From Trichoplusia ni (lineage: Eukaryota > Arthropoda > Insecta > Lepidoptera > Noctuidae), in NCBI RefSeq assembly GCF_003590095.1, contig NC_039480.1, forward strand, positions 5,433,328-5,497,327: a DNA stretch of 64,000 nt, read 5' to 3'. The notes under the pieces were generated by a model that worked only from the letters and a program-made list of their open reading frames with translations, was not told where the DNA came from and did no database searches. Position numbers and translations under genes: made by a program. Below, piece by piece: positions 45,328-57,325 of the stretch. How positions within the stretch are numbered: the stretch's first letter is position 1; every line of letters starts with the position of its first letter.

Positions 45328-45769
45328 TTTTGAAAACTTATTACTGTGTTATGAGAATAAACGCTTCTGCTAAATAACAAAAAAAATACAATTAATTATT
45401 AACTATAATTACTAATTAAAAACATTGGTTATGTGATTAGCAGATTGTAGTGGCGATATAAGATATAAGCTTTAGGTGACGGGTTTGATCTCAAATAAAA
45501 AAAGTAGGTAATTTTCCATCTTAGTTCATGAAGTACTTAATTACGGGACTTGTCCAAAATTTTACAAAATATTTTTCACAACTTTCACACAGCGCCATCT
45601 AGTTGCAAACTAAACAAAGCTTGTATTATTAGACCTAGATGATAAACTTCAAATGTATATGAATGACATTACATTTCGACAAGTGACGTGACTTTAACTT
45701 GTCAGTTCAATTCATTTGAGCGATTCGTACTAGGATTAGCACTAGGAGACATGTAACTTTCTTTTAAAA

Positions 45770-45960
45770 GAAACCGATTCCCGCATTACAGAACTTAATC
45801 CTTGTATCGCGGGGATTTCACAAACATTCAAATCACATGCACAAAGACACCCAGACTCAGGACAAGCATTTGTGGGTCACACAAATGCTTGTCCTACGCG
45901 GAGATCGAATCAACACGTCGCGCTCTGCGGGTTTGGCGTGTTGACCTACTCGACTACAGA
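45770..45960 (-). repeat. SINE-A copy
   Basis: In the intergenic space between the diverging starts of genes A and B. Confidence 0.8.
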
Positions 45961-46139
45961 CCTTAATTCTCCTATTTCTGAAAAAAAGGCAAGCAAATCC
46001 ACGCTCTAAAACATGTGAAAAGAATATCGCACTCAGCAAGTATATTATGGTTTATAGACGCTATTAATTCCTACTTTGCTATTAATGTAGGTACTTGAAA
46101 TGAATTAAAAAAACAATAAAAACTGCATTCGCAAGCAAG

Positions 46140-49100
46140 ATGGACGGCAAAACAGTATTTTTCAATTTTAGTTTTTGTTTTCTCACCTTCTTCGTGTTAT
46201 TTGCATGTAAGTTATTGTTTTAACCGACTTCAGAATAGAGCCGGGTCTAAATTCATCTGTATTTTGATTTTTGATTGTTATTAAGCTCAAATCTAGTCAT
46301 CGTCATTAAATTTTGCTTCAAGTAATGTTATAAGATATATTTTTTAGTTTTATGAGGAAATGTTTGAGTTCACAGAAAACGCTATATCAAAATATAAGAT
46401 TAAATTTCATAATCTCAAAACCCCCGACGGTAAAAACCTTCAACCCCACAACATTTAAACGGCTCGACCGATTTTTATCCTGTCTAAAAACACTTGCACA
46501 TAAATCACCTTTAATACAAACGTACTGAACTTACAATTATTGTGTAGAAAAAATGCTAAGAATACGAAAATTGACATTTTAAGCCAAATTTCATTCAGTC
46601 ATCGGCCGTTGTAAATAGCAGAATTGGGGCCCAGTTCGCCTACATTCTGGAATCACCGCCAAAATTAAGACTTACATTTTGCCACGTCTTTATAAATTCA
46701 CTTTTCTTGTTTGTTTGTCGTTCCGGTTGGATTTTTGCAACTCAATTTTGAGGCACTTCCCGATAAGCTAGCCGGCTGAAATTTTCAGGGTAGCTTCAAA
46801 CCCGATGACAATGCAATTTACAACTATAAAAACGGCTTTACCGATTTTGATGAAATTTGAATGGAGTGATATTTAAGAACGTTTTAGATTTTTTTTATCT
46901 ACAATTTTTTGTATTATTTGTGCGGTTTTTAGCCAGACTTATTTAATAACATTCTATGAAAATATATTCGGTGTTATTGCTTTGGATTTCGAGGTAAGTA
47001 ATTCGATCTAATTCATTAAATTAAATAAAAATGTTGTCAAATTCAACGCGACACGGAAGGTCGCCTAGCAATTTGTTCACCGCACCAAACGTAGCTTGAC
47101 CTCGATTTTCATTTCAACAAAAATTCATGAGGTACAGAATGAATAGGGATAGACAACGGAGCCTTAAAAACAGGTTTCCATTTTCGCCATTTGCAATAAC
47201 AACATATTTTTCTTGCTTTTTTATTTTTAAAATAGATTCCTGCACTAATCCTTATGACACGAGGGGTTTCACAAACATTCAAGTCACATGCACAAAGACA
47301 CCCAGACTCAGAACAAGCATTCGTTGATCACACAAATGCTTGTCCTACGCGGGGATCGAATCAACACGTCGCGCTCAGTGCTCATCTTAAACTATTTAAC
47401 AAAACTCTTGCTCTCAAATTAGTCTCGCAATATACGTGTAGATAATACCAATAGCCTGTACCTACCCTAATTAAGTTATTTTTTAATTCCTTTAGGTTTC
47501 AGACCATGCTATACCCAAACGCATTCAGCCATGATGATTCGTCGCATGGCCACGGATGTTATAAAAGAAACTTATCGCAGAATGGATCGCGTCGAATATA
47601 TAAAACAGGATAATTTTAACACGGTTGGATACGAGGTAAAACCATTCTTATAGAAGACGATCTTTATTAAAAATCAAAAGAAAATCCGAATCAGGGTCCC
47701 AATTCTCTTTCGACGACCTCCGTGGTCGAGTGACGTACGCACCGGTTTCAAGGTGTCGCTAGCTCTGAGGTCCCGGATTCGATCCCCGGTCGGGTCAATG
47801 TAAAAATTCACATTTCTGCATTGTCTCGGGTCTGGGTGTTTGTGGTACCTTCATTGTATCTGAATTCCATAACACAAGTGCTTTAGCAAGTTACTTTGGG
47901 TTCAGAACAATGTATGTGATGTTGTCCGCATTTATTAATTAATTCTGCTATTCACAATGTCCAATGAATGAATGGCAATTGGATTATCACTATTCGTATT
48001 ATTCTAAGTATTTTTCCAACACATCATCATCGTCCTAGCCTTTTCCCAACTATATTGGGGTCGGCTTCCAGTCTAACCGGTTTCAGCTGAGTACCAGTGT
48101 TTTACAAGGAGCAACTGCCTATCTGACCTCCTCAACCCAGTTACCTTGGCAACACGATACGACTTTTCAAGTTTCTGACTACCTGTAACGACTGTCAATG
48201 ATGTAGGAATAACACCCACAATTTAACGTGCCTTCCGAAACACGTAGGAAATCGTTATGACAAAGAAAGCGTGGTTTAACCTGTGATCGATGCACTTCTG
48301 CGATTATAGCTGAGCCACGAATGAATGGCAATTGGATTAAATTATCACTCTTTTGAGCAATTTTTCAACACAATAATTGGGAATTCAGTAAGAGACGGAA
48401 CGCTTACAGACAATACAGTGAATTTCCAATTATTGTTTTGCAAAAAAAATCTTAAGAGAATAGGACAGTGTGAAGCCGAAAATCGATCTCAGTGGCTTGC
48501 ACTTGGAGAGGCCTATGTCCAGCAGTGGATTGCGATAGGCTGATGATGATGATGATGATGAGGACAGTGTAAAATTTAATCGATTTGCCATTCATTCAAC
48601 GGCCATTGTAAATAGCAGAATTGGGGCCCTGACAGCATCCAGTTTCGCCCACCATTCACCGCTTCCTAAGTGATTTGCTGCGAAAGGAGAAACAAGCTGG
48701 GGAGTTTGTTGCTTTCTTTTATCTAGTCTCAAACTAAACAAAGCTTGTATTATGAGTACTAGACAACTGATAAACATGCTTATATATATATTTCTAAATA
48801 CATACATAATGTTGATAAATTTCACCCAGACACAGGACAAAATGATCACACTCTTCACACAAACGTTTGTCCTGGATGGGAATCGAATCTACGACCTTTA
48901 GTTTAGCAGTCAGGGCCACTAACCACAAGACCAACGCCAGTCAAAGTTATTTGAAGTCTTTTGTAAATTGACCAACGTTTTTATTATACACTCACTTTCT
49001 TGTTTGTTTGTTTGTTTGTTTGTCGTTCCGATTGGATTTTTGTACTCAATTTTGAAACACTTCCCGATAAGCTAGCAGGCTGAAATTTTGAGAGTAGCTT

Positions 49101-50834
49101 CAAACCCGATGACAATGCAATTTACAACTATAAAAACGGCTGGACCGATTTTGATAAAATTTGAATCTGAACATTTAAAAACGTGGGTATTTAGATTTTT
49201 TTAAATCTATTTATTTTATATTCAACTTAAACGAACGGATTAAACTTTTAGCTAAAATTTTATAACCTTTTTAGGTCGGATACTTGGTATTTGTAATAAA
49301 TGAGAGATATCGACGGATGATCGACAAATACAACACGACAATGACTATGCAAGGAGCTCTGTATCAAATGGAACACGTCATGTTCTTACAAGACGTCGAA
49401 ATGAACTACTGGGAGCTTGAACATTTGAGTAAGTTTTGAAAGAAACTTCTTTCGGCTCATGAGGGTAAAATTTTTACAGATACAGATATTTGACTGGCCT
49501 GTTGGTCTAGTGGTTAGTGACCCTGACTGCTATACCGGAGGTCGTGGGTTCGATTCCCACCCAGGACAATGTTTGTGTGATGAGCACGATCATTTGTTCT
49601 GTGTCTGGGTGTAATTTATCTATAATATGTATGTATTTAGAACTATATAAGTATGTTTATCAGTTGTCTAGTACTCATAACACAAGCTCTGCTTAATTTG
49701 AGACTAGATGGCGTTGTGTGAATATTGTCCAACATTATATTATTATTATATATTTACCATCACGCCGGTATGCAAAGGAAGTGTCGAAAGAGAGAGAGAG
49801 CGATAGAGACCGATTGAGAGAGGGTGAACGAGCAAGTGAGAAAGATTGAGAGAAAAAGTGAGACAGAGCGAACGTCGTATCACGCATAGTGCTAATGAGT
49901 GAGAGGTGGGAGAGAGTTATAGTGAGAAAGATTGAACGAGAGAGAGGATACGGGATATCGAGAAATAATACACGCATATTGGTTGTGTATTCGTTTACTA
50001 TTTAATCTATACTAGTAAACCGTTACATCATTTAATAATGAATTAGTCTCATGATAGTCATTTAAAAGTAATAATGCAAAATAATATAACAATCGTGGCT
50101 AAATTACAACTGCACAAATTGATCGATAGCAGATTCCACATGATAGCTCGGATCTGTGGATAGGTGTCCATTAACGTCATAACGAGTTCTTCCGTGTTTC
50201 GGAAGGCACGGCAAATTCTGAGTCCCGGTTGTTGTACACAGCTTTGACAGTGGTTACAGGTAGTCGGAAGCTTGAAAGTCTGACAATCAGTATCGTGTTG
50301 TCCAGGTAACTGGGTTGAGGAGGACAGATAGGCAGTCGCTCTGCGAAACACTGGTACTTAGCTGAACCCGGTTAGACTTTAAGCCGACTCCAACAAAGTT
50401 GGGAGAAGGCTAGGATGATGATGATGAGTCAAACACATAATACACAAGAAGCCCTCACTGTCTCAGTCCTGATACACTTCATCTACCCTATTTTAAATAA
50501 CCTATTTATTTTAGTGAACATGCTACACGAAGTGGAGAGAAAATACAAAATAGAAACAAGTATTCTCTCAACTTATCATGAGATGAATTCAAAGGAGGTA
50601 CAAGAAGAAAAGGCTCGCATAGCCAAGGAGAAAAAAGCTGCAAAGATGAAGGGCAAAGGAGTTGGGAGTGACCCATTAGGATCAAACTATCCAGGGCAGA
50701 ATAGGCCCAGGAAGAAGAAGAAGCAATTTGTATTATCTGATTACATCAAAAATAGGCTCAATCCGACCACGACGCAGAAGACAAGATGGTGGTGGCCTAT
50801 TGAATACGGATGGGAAATCGATTATTGGTGGTAG
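46140..50834 (+). CDS. Gene B: secreted protein with WWPIEYGWEIDYWW tail (226 residues)
   Basis: Four exons: 46140-46206, 47496-47635, 49275-49428 and 50515-50834 (TAG at 50,832-50,834). Residues 1-24 form a signal peptide, VFFNFSFCFLTFFVLFACF. The exon 2 acceptor must be TTTAG at 47,491-47,495; the TTTCAG six bases later gives a stop within 11 codons. Residues 60-120 are predicted-helical and include the family core GYEVGYLVFVINERYRRM and FLQDVEMNYWELEHL. Residues about 145-190 are lysine-rich (KARIAKEKKAAKMKGKG, then KKKKQF). The last 16 residues are RWWWPIEYGWEIDYWW, repeated almost exactly in gene E. Intron 2 is phase 0 while the other introns of the cluster are phase 1. Introns hold several SINEs and two MITE-3 copies. 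No known domain recognised. Confidence 0.78.
46672..46892 (+). repeat. MITE-3 in gene B intron 1, gene-sense
   Basis: Plus-strand copy with ends and core; a short palindromic repeat precedes it at 46,530-46,630. Confidence 0.75.
47236..47380 (-). repeat. SINE-A copy
   Basis: Reverse copy lacking its head, gene B intron 1. Confidence 0.75.
47710..47940 (+). repeat. SINE-C copy
   Basis: Full length, gene B intron 2. Confidence 0.85.
48030..48320 (-). repeat. SINE-D copy
   Basis: Nearly full length, gene B intron 2. Confidence 0.8.
48440..48560 (+). repeat. LINE 3' tail
   Basis: GGAGAGGCCTATGTCCAGCA followed by a GATGATGATGATGATGATG tail. Confidence 0.75.
48716..48940 (-). repeat. SINE-B copy
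   Basis: Reverse-strand, gene B intron 2. Confidence 0.8.
48970..49195 (+). repeat. MITE-3 in gene B intron 2, gene-sense
   Basis: Ends about 80 bases before exon 3. Confidence 0.75.
49494..49745 (+). repeat. SINE-B copy
   Basis: Full length; it appears to have inserted into the GA-rich element, whose left flank (AACTTCTTTCGGCTCATG) lies at about 49,443. Confidence 0.8.
49761..49996 (+). repeat. GA-rich element, copy 1
   Basis: Begins CACGCCGGTATGCAA, then long AGAGAGA-rich tracts, and ends TTGGTTGTGTATTCGTTT. A highly similar copy lies in gene D intron 2. Confidence 0.85.
50090..50420 (+). repeat. SINE-D copy
   Basis: Nearly full length, gene B intron 3, GATGATGATGAT tail; a MITE-2 end precedes it at 50,017-50,042. 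Confidence 0.8.
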
Positions 50835-50867
50835 TTTACGACGTTGTATTTTCTCTTCTTGAAATGA

Positions 50868-51003
50868 AACGGCTTTTACGGATTTTATCGCGGTTCAGGT
50901 CTTGATCATGATACCTGCAAAGGTGTCGAAACGTCGGGAACTAAAATCTAAAATTAAACAATAAAATCCGTAAAAGTAGTTTTATTTCAATGTCTAATAT
51001 TCG
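50868..51003. repeat. REP-F copy
   Basis: 34 bases after gene B's stop; could supply the polyadenylation signal AATAAA near 50,961. Confidence 0.7.
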
Positions 51004-51115
51004 CGTATACCTTAGAATCCAGTTCTTTTCTTCTTCTTTTTTTCATATATAAAAATGAATTGCTGTTCGTTAGTCTCGCTAAAGCTCGATAACGGCTGAA
51101 CCGGTTTGGCTCATC

Positions 51116-51151
<36 letters not shown>

Positions 51152-52379
51152 ATAATATCATCATCATCGCTCATCTTAGTCATTGAAATTTTCGTCCAGA
51201 AAGGTTTAGCCGGCGAGAAAATATGGCCAAATTTTGTGGTAAGACAAAAAAATCTGTAAAATAACCATGGGATCGAGTATCACGCGGGCAATACCACGGG
51301 AAACGACTAGTTTGACCTATTTACAAACGAAATGGAATACTTATCATTTTTTTTATTCACGTGATTTCATTTTGGCAATAGGATATTTGACTAAGGGCCA
51401 ATTTTTCAATGGTCAGATAACTTTTATTTGACGTTTTGACAGTTTTTGCATAGAAAATATGTCAAACAGCCATATTTATTCCTCAGATAGAAGTTAAGTG
51501 ATGATTGAGAAATCGGCCCTAAATCTAATAATATATATCTGTTTTGTCCGTCAGACAGATCTATATCTATATTACTAATATATAACGCTAAAGAGTTTGT
51601 TTGTTTGTTTGTTTGAACACGTTAATCTCAGGAACTATTGGTTCAAATTGAAAAATTATTTCTGTGTTGTCAGAAAAGTTATCTGGCGATTGAAAAATCG
51701 GCTCTTAGTCAAATTACCTATTGCAGCGTATGTATGTAACATCTAGTGGACTTATGTTGAAATTAGCTTCACCTTGCTAAAAAATCTGTTTTTCAAATAA
51801 TGTTTCATTAATAATGTTAAATAAAGATTTTAAACAAAACTTGCTTTTTTGTCGATAAAATATATTGTCTTAATATTCCCACTAGTTGATAAGTAATGTC
51901 AGGATAGTCCAGGGGTTGTCAACTTACATTCGGAAGATTGCGGAAGCGTTCTCGGTCTGCCTCTTAGTTTATTTAGACTGGAAGCCGACCCCAACATAGG
52001 TGGGAAAAAGTTATAGACGATGATGAAATAATAATATAAAAAAAAATATGATAGATCTTATTCATCAAAAGGTTTATTAAAATTAGTTAGCTATTGTTGA
52101 AAACAAACTGTTTTACAGATTGGTATTTCTTTTATTTTTTTGTATTTGGGCAAATAAATAGCTTGTATTTTTGACTCGTCAGACCAAAAAGGTTGCTAAC
52201 TCCTGAGCTAGGCTATAGGTATAAAAGTTACGAAATGATAGAAATCAGCACACAATTAAGAGGAAGACACACAGAAAGAAAGATTAAGTTACAATGTCCC
52301 TAGAATAAAGACCAACCATGCCTCTTAAAAAAAATTTTCTCGTGTGAACGACGTAGGTAAGCGTAATTTAGAGGCATCT
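51004..52379. other. Gap between genes B and C
   Basis: Holds a CATCATCAT microsatellite (51,114-51,152) and a truncated HEL-1 (51,565-51,680). No signal-peptide exon for gene C could be found here. Confidence 0.5.
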
Positions 52380-52560
52380 GCCTGTAGCCAAGGCTCTAGA
52401 CAGGTGGACTGCATTTCAACTGCAATCCAACCGCAAATTGCATTTCAAGTACAGTTCAATTGCAGTCGGCGAGCAATGGGATTGCAGGATTGGTTTGCAG
52501 TTCAATTGCAGTCGTGCCAACTGCATTCAAACTGCAATCCAACCGCAAATTGCAGTTTGT
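52380..52560. repeat. Internally repetitive element
   Basis: ACTGCAATCCAACCGCAAAT occurs at about 52,419 and 52,530, and CAATTGCAGTC also repeats between them. Confidence 0.7.
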
Positions 52561-52719
52561 CGATCAAGAAATTAAGCCTATCGAGAATATTAAACAATTA
52601 CCTCTAGACCTTTACGTTCCCATCTTGACTCCTTCCAGCCCAAAGTTAGCTTGTAGCCAGTTATAACCCTCATCTTCCAAAACAAAACACCGCATCGAGA
52701 CTTAGATCAGTTGTTAAAC

Positions 52720-53130
52720 CAAAGACGTCGGCAAAATGGCTGCCAGACTAATATGGGGTTGGGCGGGTCACGTTAACCACTAACCGCTGGGTAAAAAAAA
52801 AATCAAAAAAAATCAAAAATTGTTGATTCTTTAACATAACCTTTTACATTCAGTCTTACATAGAGACCTCCTTTTAAGTAAGCATATACCTGTGTTAAGA
52901 GGCCCCGCTCTTCAAACTATAAGGAAACTTGGTAAAAGTTGTGTACAAAGAATAATATTTGTAAATACAATCAAAATTCACAAAAGTCACCACACAATGG
53001 GAGACAGCGGATATGGCGAGACGATCTTAACGCTTACCACGCGGGCTGGTTCCATACGACTCAGAACAGAGAATCGTGGCAGGATTTGGTAGAGGTCTTT
53101 GCCCAGAAGTGAGACACAGCGGGCTAGACA
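52720..53130 (+). pseudogene. LINE 3' end pieces
   Basis: Two pieces of the RTE-like tail (52,720-52,790 and 52,990-53,130) lie just upstream of gene C's first visible exon. Confidence 0.7.
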
Positions 53131-53779
53131 AAAAAAAATTAACAAATCCCTTTTCAGTTTCAGCTACATTCGAAAATCCGGAACTCCAGAAAATTTACAA
53201 TCAATCAATTTTCCACGACCTATCTTGGAACATCAAATTACTGCTTTTCAAAGAAGTTTTCAATGCTGAAGGGAATCCAAGTACTGGAGACTTGGGTCCA
53301 GAAGCTGTGCCTCAAAGAAGGGTACCAAGTATCGAGTCTTTAGTCCAAAGACGACAGGACGACGACACAAGAGACCCAGGGGAAGATGACAACAACATGA
53401 GATTAAAACTATTCCGACTTATGTACGAGACAGTTCGGGACAGCGACCTGAAATGCAAAAGAGCTGAGTTAATCAGAACTCATTATGAAAACTCAACGAC
53501 TTTCGAAATAGGATACTTAATGGGGGATGTTATGGACAAATTTAATATTATGTCGGACATAACTATGACACTGAAACGTTTATTTCGAGAGTGGAAACCA
53601 ATTGAACACATCAATGCTTATGAACAAATTGCTAATCAAGCGATTGAAATTAATCATTTGATTGATATAATGAGGGGTATGAATAAAAAGAATGAAACTT
53701 CTACGCCGCCCCCGAAGGGATAAAGTTTAAGTGTTTTCTGTCTAATTAACATCGCCTCTTAAGGATTACAATATATTCC

Positions 53780-54010
53780 ACAACTTTCACACAACGCCAT
53801 CTAGTCTCAAACTAAGCAAAGCTTGTATTATGATTACTAGACAACTGATAAACATACTTATTCATTTCTAAATACATACACAATATAGATAAATCACACC
53901 CAGACACAGAAAAAACGGTCATGCTCATTACTCATTTGTCCTGGGTGGGAATCGAACTCACGACCTATGGTATAGCAGTCAGGGTCACTAACCACTAGAC
54001 CAGCAGACCA
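53780..54010 (-). repeat. SINE-B copy
   Basis: Full reverse copy; in gene C's intron. Confidence 0.85.
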
Positions 54011-54960
54011 GTCGAATATACTGATATGTGTGTGTCAACTTTAATATATGTTTCTTCAATTGCGAAAGCGAGACAACATTCTACGTCGTCTATTGCTTTC
54101 TCTCTTCCGCAGCTGTCGCTTTTGTTCTTTAAGAGGTGATGATAGGGACACTGGTTTTTTTCAAGAGGTTTGATTTGACCTTGAAGAGATAGTTTAATCT
54201 ATTGTTGTTATTTTTATTTTTCAATCTATTTATAAACCAATAAACATATTTTTGAAAAAGTCTTCTTGTTTTAATTAAAACTTACCTTTATGTTTGTTGT
54301 AAATACTTTTTTTGTTATTATTTTTTAAGTTTTCATGAACTGTTTGGCTGCCTCTGACCCTTTCTTCAGATGTGAAAACATCAATCTCGCTTTGAGTTGA
54401 GAGGAAGGGAGTGTCAGACTTATTCTGACAACATTTCTATAAATTTTAAAAAATCCTTAAAAAAAGTGTGAGACACTGACCGTTTTGTAAAAAGTCATAT
54501 TTTTCCAAAGAAAATGCTCAGTTTTTTATTTATTTATTCTTTATAGCAGCAACACAAAATCATCATCTATGTCAAATTTCAACAAAGATACAGCCTTTCA
54601 TGAGATATAGTCTAGAGGCAGGCGGAGAGAAAGCGGATCTTCAGCTATATAGGGTTCTGTTTTCACCCTTTTAGTACTGAACCCGATAGACGAATTTAAG
54701 CAGTCATGTTTACATACAAACGATATGATACGTCATATACTTTTTATAATGATATTGTAAACTGAGATCACAGCGTGCTGCTGGGGAGTTTGTTGCTCTG
54801 CTTCTTCTCTCACAGCAAGAGCACTTAGGAAGCGGTGAAGGCTGAGCGAAACTGGGTGCTGTCCAATGTAATTTGACCTTCAATAAGTGCTACGTTATAA
54901 CCTAAATTGTATAAAAGAATTTTGATTATTTTTCACAGTTAAAAACACATTTTCTTTTAG
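54011..54960 (+). other. Gene C intron remainder
   Basis: Diverged repeat pieces near 54,385-54,425 and 54,780-54,880 (GCACTTAGGAAGCGGTGAAG); no exon seen. Confidence 0.5.
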
Positions 54961-55296
54961 ATGTGTCTCCAAAACCCTACACCCCACATCCCTTGGGAAC
55001 TCCAGACCTAAAAGACGTAGAAAACATCCTGAAATATTATTCAACTGATGCAAATACTGGTTTAAGTTCTAAGAAACGAAAACGGTTTGACCTGGAGCAA
55101 TATTTATAAAATAAACTAAATACTACAACCATGAAGACGACGAAACGATGGCCATTAGAATACGGGTGGTAAAAAGTGTACGATAAAACAAGGTGCATTG
55201 AGCTATTTTTAAGGTAAAATTTGGACGTGAATTAAGACAAAATATAAAGATTATAATAAAAATTATTCTTTCTTTTGTTTATTCCTTAAAAAAAAA

Positions 55297-55750
55297 CGAC
55301 TCCCGCAGTAAGGAATTTAATCCTTGTGTCGCGGGAGGTTTGACAAACATACAAATCACATGCACAAAGACACCCAGACTCTGGTCAAGCATCATCGGGC
55401 TAGCCTTTTCCCAACTATGTTGGGGTCGGCTACCAGTCAAACCGGTTTCAGCTAAGTACCAGTGTTTTACAAGGAGCGACTGCCTATCTGACCTCCTCAA
55501 CCTAGTTACCTGGGCAACACGATACCTCTTGGTAAGACTGGCTGTCAGACTTTTCAAGCTTCTGACTACCTGTAACGACTGTCAAAGATGTAGGAATGAC
55601 AGCCGGGACCCACAATTTAACGTGCCTTCCGAAACACGACTCTGGTCAAGCATTCGTGGATTAAAACGCTTGTCCTACGCGGGGATCGAATCAACACGTC
55701 GCACATAGGTTTGTCGTGGTGACCTCAACCACTCTGCTATCCGTGCAGTC
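55297..55750 (-). repeat. SINE-A split by SINE-D
   Basis: Outer parts 55,297-55,392 and 55,638-55,750 belong to one reverse SINE-A. Confidence 0.9.
55393..55637 (-). mobile_element. SINE-D insertion with target-site duplication
   Basis: Flanked by a perfect 16-bp direct repeat, GACTCTGGTCAAGCAT, at 55,377-55,392 and 55,638-55,653. This fixes the ends of this copy (245 bp) and shows insertion by target-primed reverse transcription. Confidence 0.92.
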
Positions 55751-56461
55751 ATCTGCAGTCAACTCTCAACCTGTTCATAAAATAATTCTGTTTCAGTAAT
55801 TTTAAAGCAAACGAATGCGACCCTCTAAAAACACTGTTTTCTATTCACCCCATTTTACGGTATTATATGAAAAATAAATATTTTATTTTATTTGTTTATT
55901 TATTTATTTATCACACTAATCTACCATTACAGTTTACTCAACCTAATGCGGTAGCTAGGACTAAACAAAGGTCTAAGTATTTATGTGAACTAGGGTTTCA
56001 AAGATTGAATTATTATGCACATAGTTGCAGGTCTTAATTCCAGCAACTGTTTTAATATGTAATTTTCTGATAATTCTGATATGCATAGGCAATAAGTTAG
56101 CCTGATAAACATGCCCATCATTGCTCCTCCTGGAATTGCTTGTTGCTTCATACACTTTTCTCCTAGATAGCAAATCCTTACTATTTACGATTCCCATGTT
56201 TCAAATAAATAAAACTTGCTCTGTGTCAATTTATTTTGTAACAATATTTCAACATAATTGACTTTAAAAAGGAGGTAGGTAAGAATTTAGGTTAGGTAAG
56301 AAGGGAGGAATTCTTGTACTTATTATATTTGTTAAATCAAAACTTCGGACTTGATGTACCGATTTTGTTGCCATTTGGTTTCATAAAAAATATAAAAACT
56401 TCATCAGATTTTTCTCAGTATACCAAAAGGGAAAATGCAAGTAATTTAATATATATCTATA
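55751..56461. other. Intergenic, no gene
   Basis: A minus-strand frame at 55,973-56,197 with NLLPMHIRIIRK faintly recalls the end of a LINE reverse transcriptase; not firm. Confidence 0.35.
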
Positions 56462-56683
56462 TCTATACTCTATACTAATATATAAAGCTGAAGAGTTTGT
56501 TTGTTTGAACGCACTAATCTCAGGAATTACTGGTCCAAATTGAAAAAATCTTTTTGTGTTGAATAGCCAATTCATCGAGGAAGGCTTTAGGCTATAAACC
56601 ATCACGCTGCGACTAATAGGAGCGAAGATTCAATGGAAAATGTGAAAAAAAACATGGCAGGTATAAATCATAACTTATATCTG
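56462..56683 (+). mobile_element. HEL-1 Helitron, 3' end lost
   Basis: 5' end intact; breaks off after CATAACTTATATC. Confidence 0.75.
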
Positions 56684-56906
56684 CGTCTCGTTGACACTTC
56701 TCGTGACCCAACGGCTGGCTTTTACCGCTGAGGATTAGCATTGCCATTCAACGTGGCAATGCTGCCAACCTTTTGGGCACACTATCATAACAGGGGGTCT
56801 AGCAATAAGTCATAGTATGAGTGACTCTTCAGTACCTGGTTACAATTATATTACTTAAAGCCGAGGTAGTATCGCCACAGAATCTGTTTAACACGGTATT
56901 TAAATA

Positions 56907-57196
56907 CTAGCAGTTGCCCCCGACTTCGTCCGCGTGGTTAAAGATATAAGTTAGGATTTTTTTAACGGAAGCCCTCGAAGATGAATATTTTTCCCCGTTT
57001 TTGCCACACTTTTCATTGTATTTTCGCTCCTATTAGTTGCAGCGTGCTGTTATATAGCCTAAAACCTTCCTCGATGAATGGTCTATTGAATACAACAAGA
57101 ATTTTTCAATTCGACCCAGTAGAACGTTCCTAAAATTAGCGCGTTCAAACAAACAAACAAACTCTTCAGCTTTATATATTAGTATAGAAGTATAGA
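56907..57196 (-). mobile_element. HEL-1 Helitron
   Basis: CTAG at 56,907-56,910; TC start at about 57,195; ends 130 bases before gene D's ATG. Confidence 0.8.
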
Positions 57197-57325
57197 TTAG
57201 TATATAGATAAAAAGATTTCTAATTAAATAAATTAATTGGATTAAGTAATGATGCCATAAAAATATTGTGAAATAAACGGAACGTAATTTGATTAAATTC
57301 CTTTTATACAAACCATCAAAAGAAA

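Larger units (their letters stand above)
53158..55109 (+). pseudogene. Gene C: cluster member, first exon missing, tail cut by stops
   Basis: Two exons are visible: 53158-53676 and 54961-55109, joined after the first base of a codon (donor GTATGA, weak). They give about 222 residues. The first exon contains the family core FEIGYLMGDVMDKFNIM (genes A and D match) preceded by about 110 residues with a PQRRVPSIESLVQRRQDDD stretch. The second reads VSPKPYTPHPLG, KKRKRFDLEQYL, then TAA at 55,107-55,109. Continuing in the same frame gives NKLNTTT and RWPLEYGW, then TAA at 55,170-55,172. This matches gene B's IKNRLNPTTT and WWWPIEYGWEID, so one lysine (AAA) and one glutamate (GAA) codon appear changed to TAA. 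No exon with a signal peptide was found; LINE sequence sits at the acceptor. If that exon lies elsewhere, C could still make a shortened protein. Confidence 0.68.

Noticed and set aside
47491..47501. Gene B exon 2 starting after TTTCAG at 47,501
   Set aside because: That choice gives a stop within 11 codons; TTTAG six bases earlier keeps the frame open and in phase.
53076..53157. Gene C starting at the ATG of MAGFGRGLCPEV
   Set aside because: These codons are LINE tail sequence; a good acceptor (TTTTCAG) follows, and cluster members begin with signal peptides.
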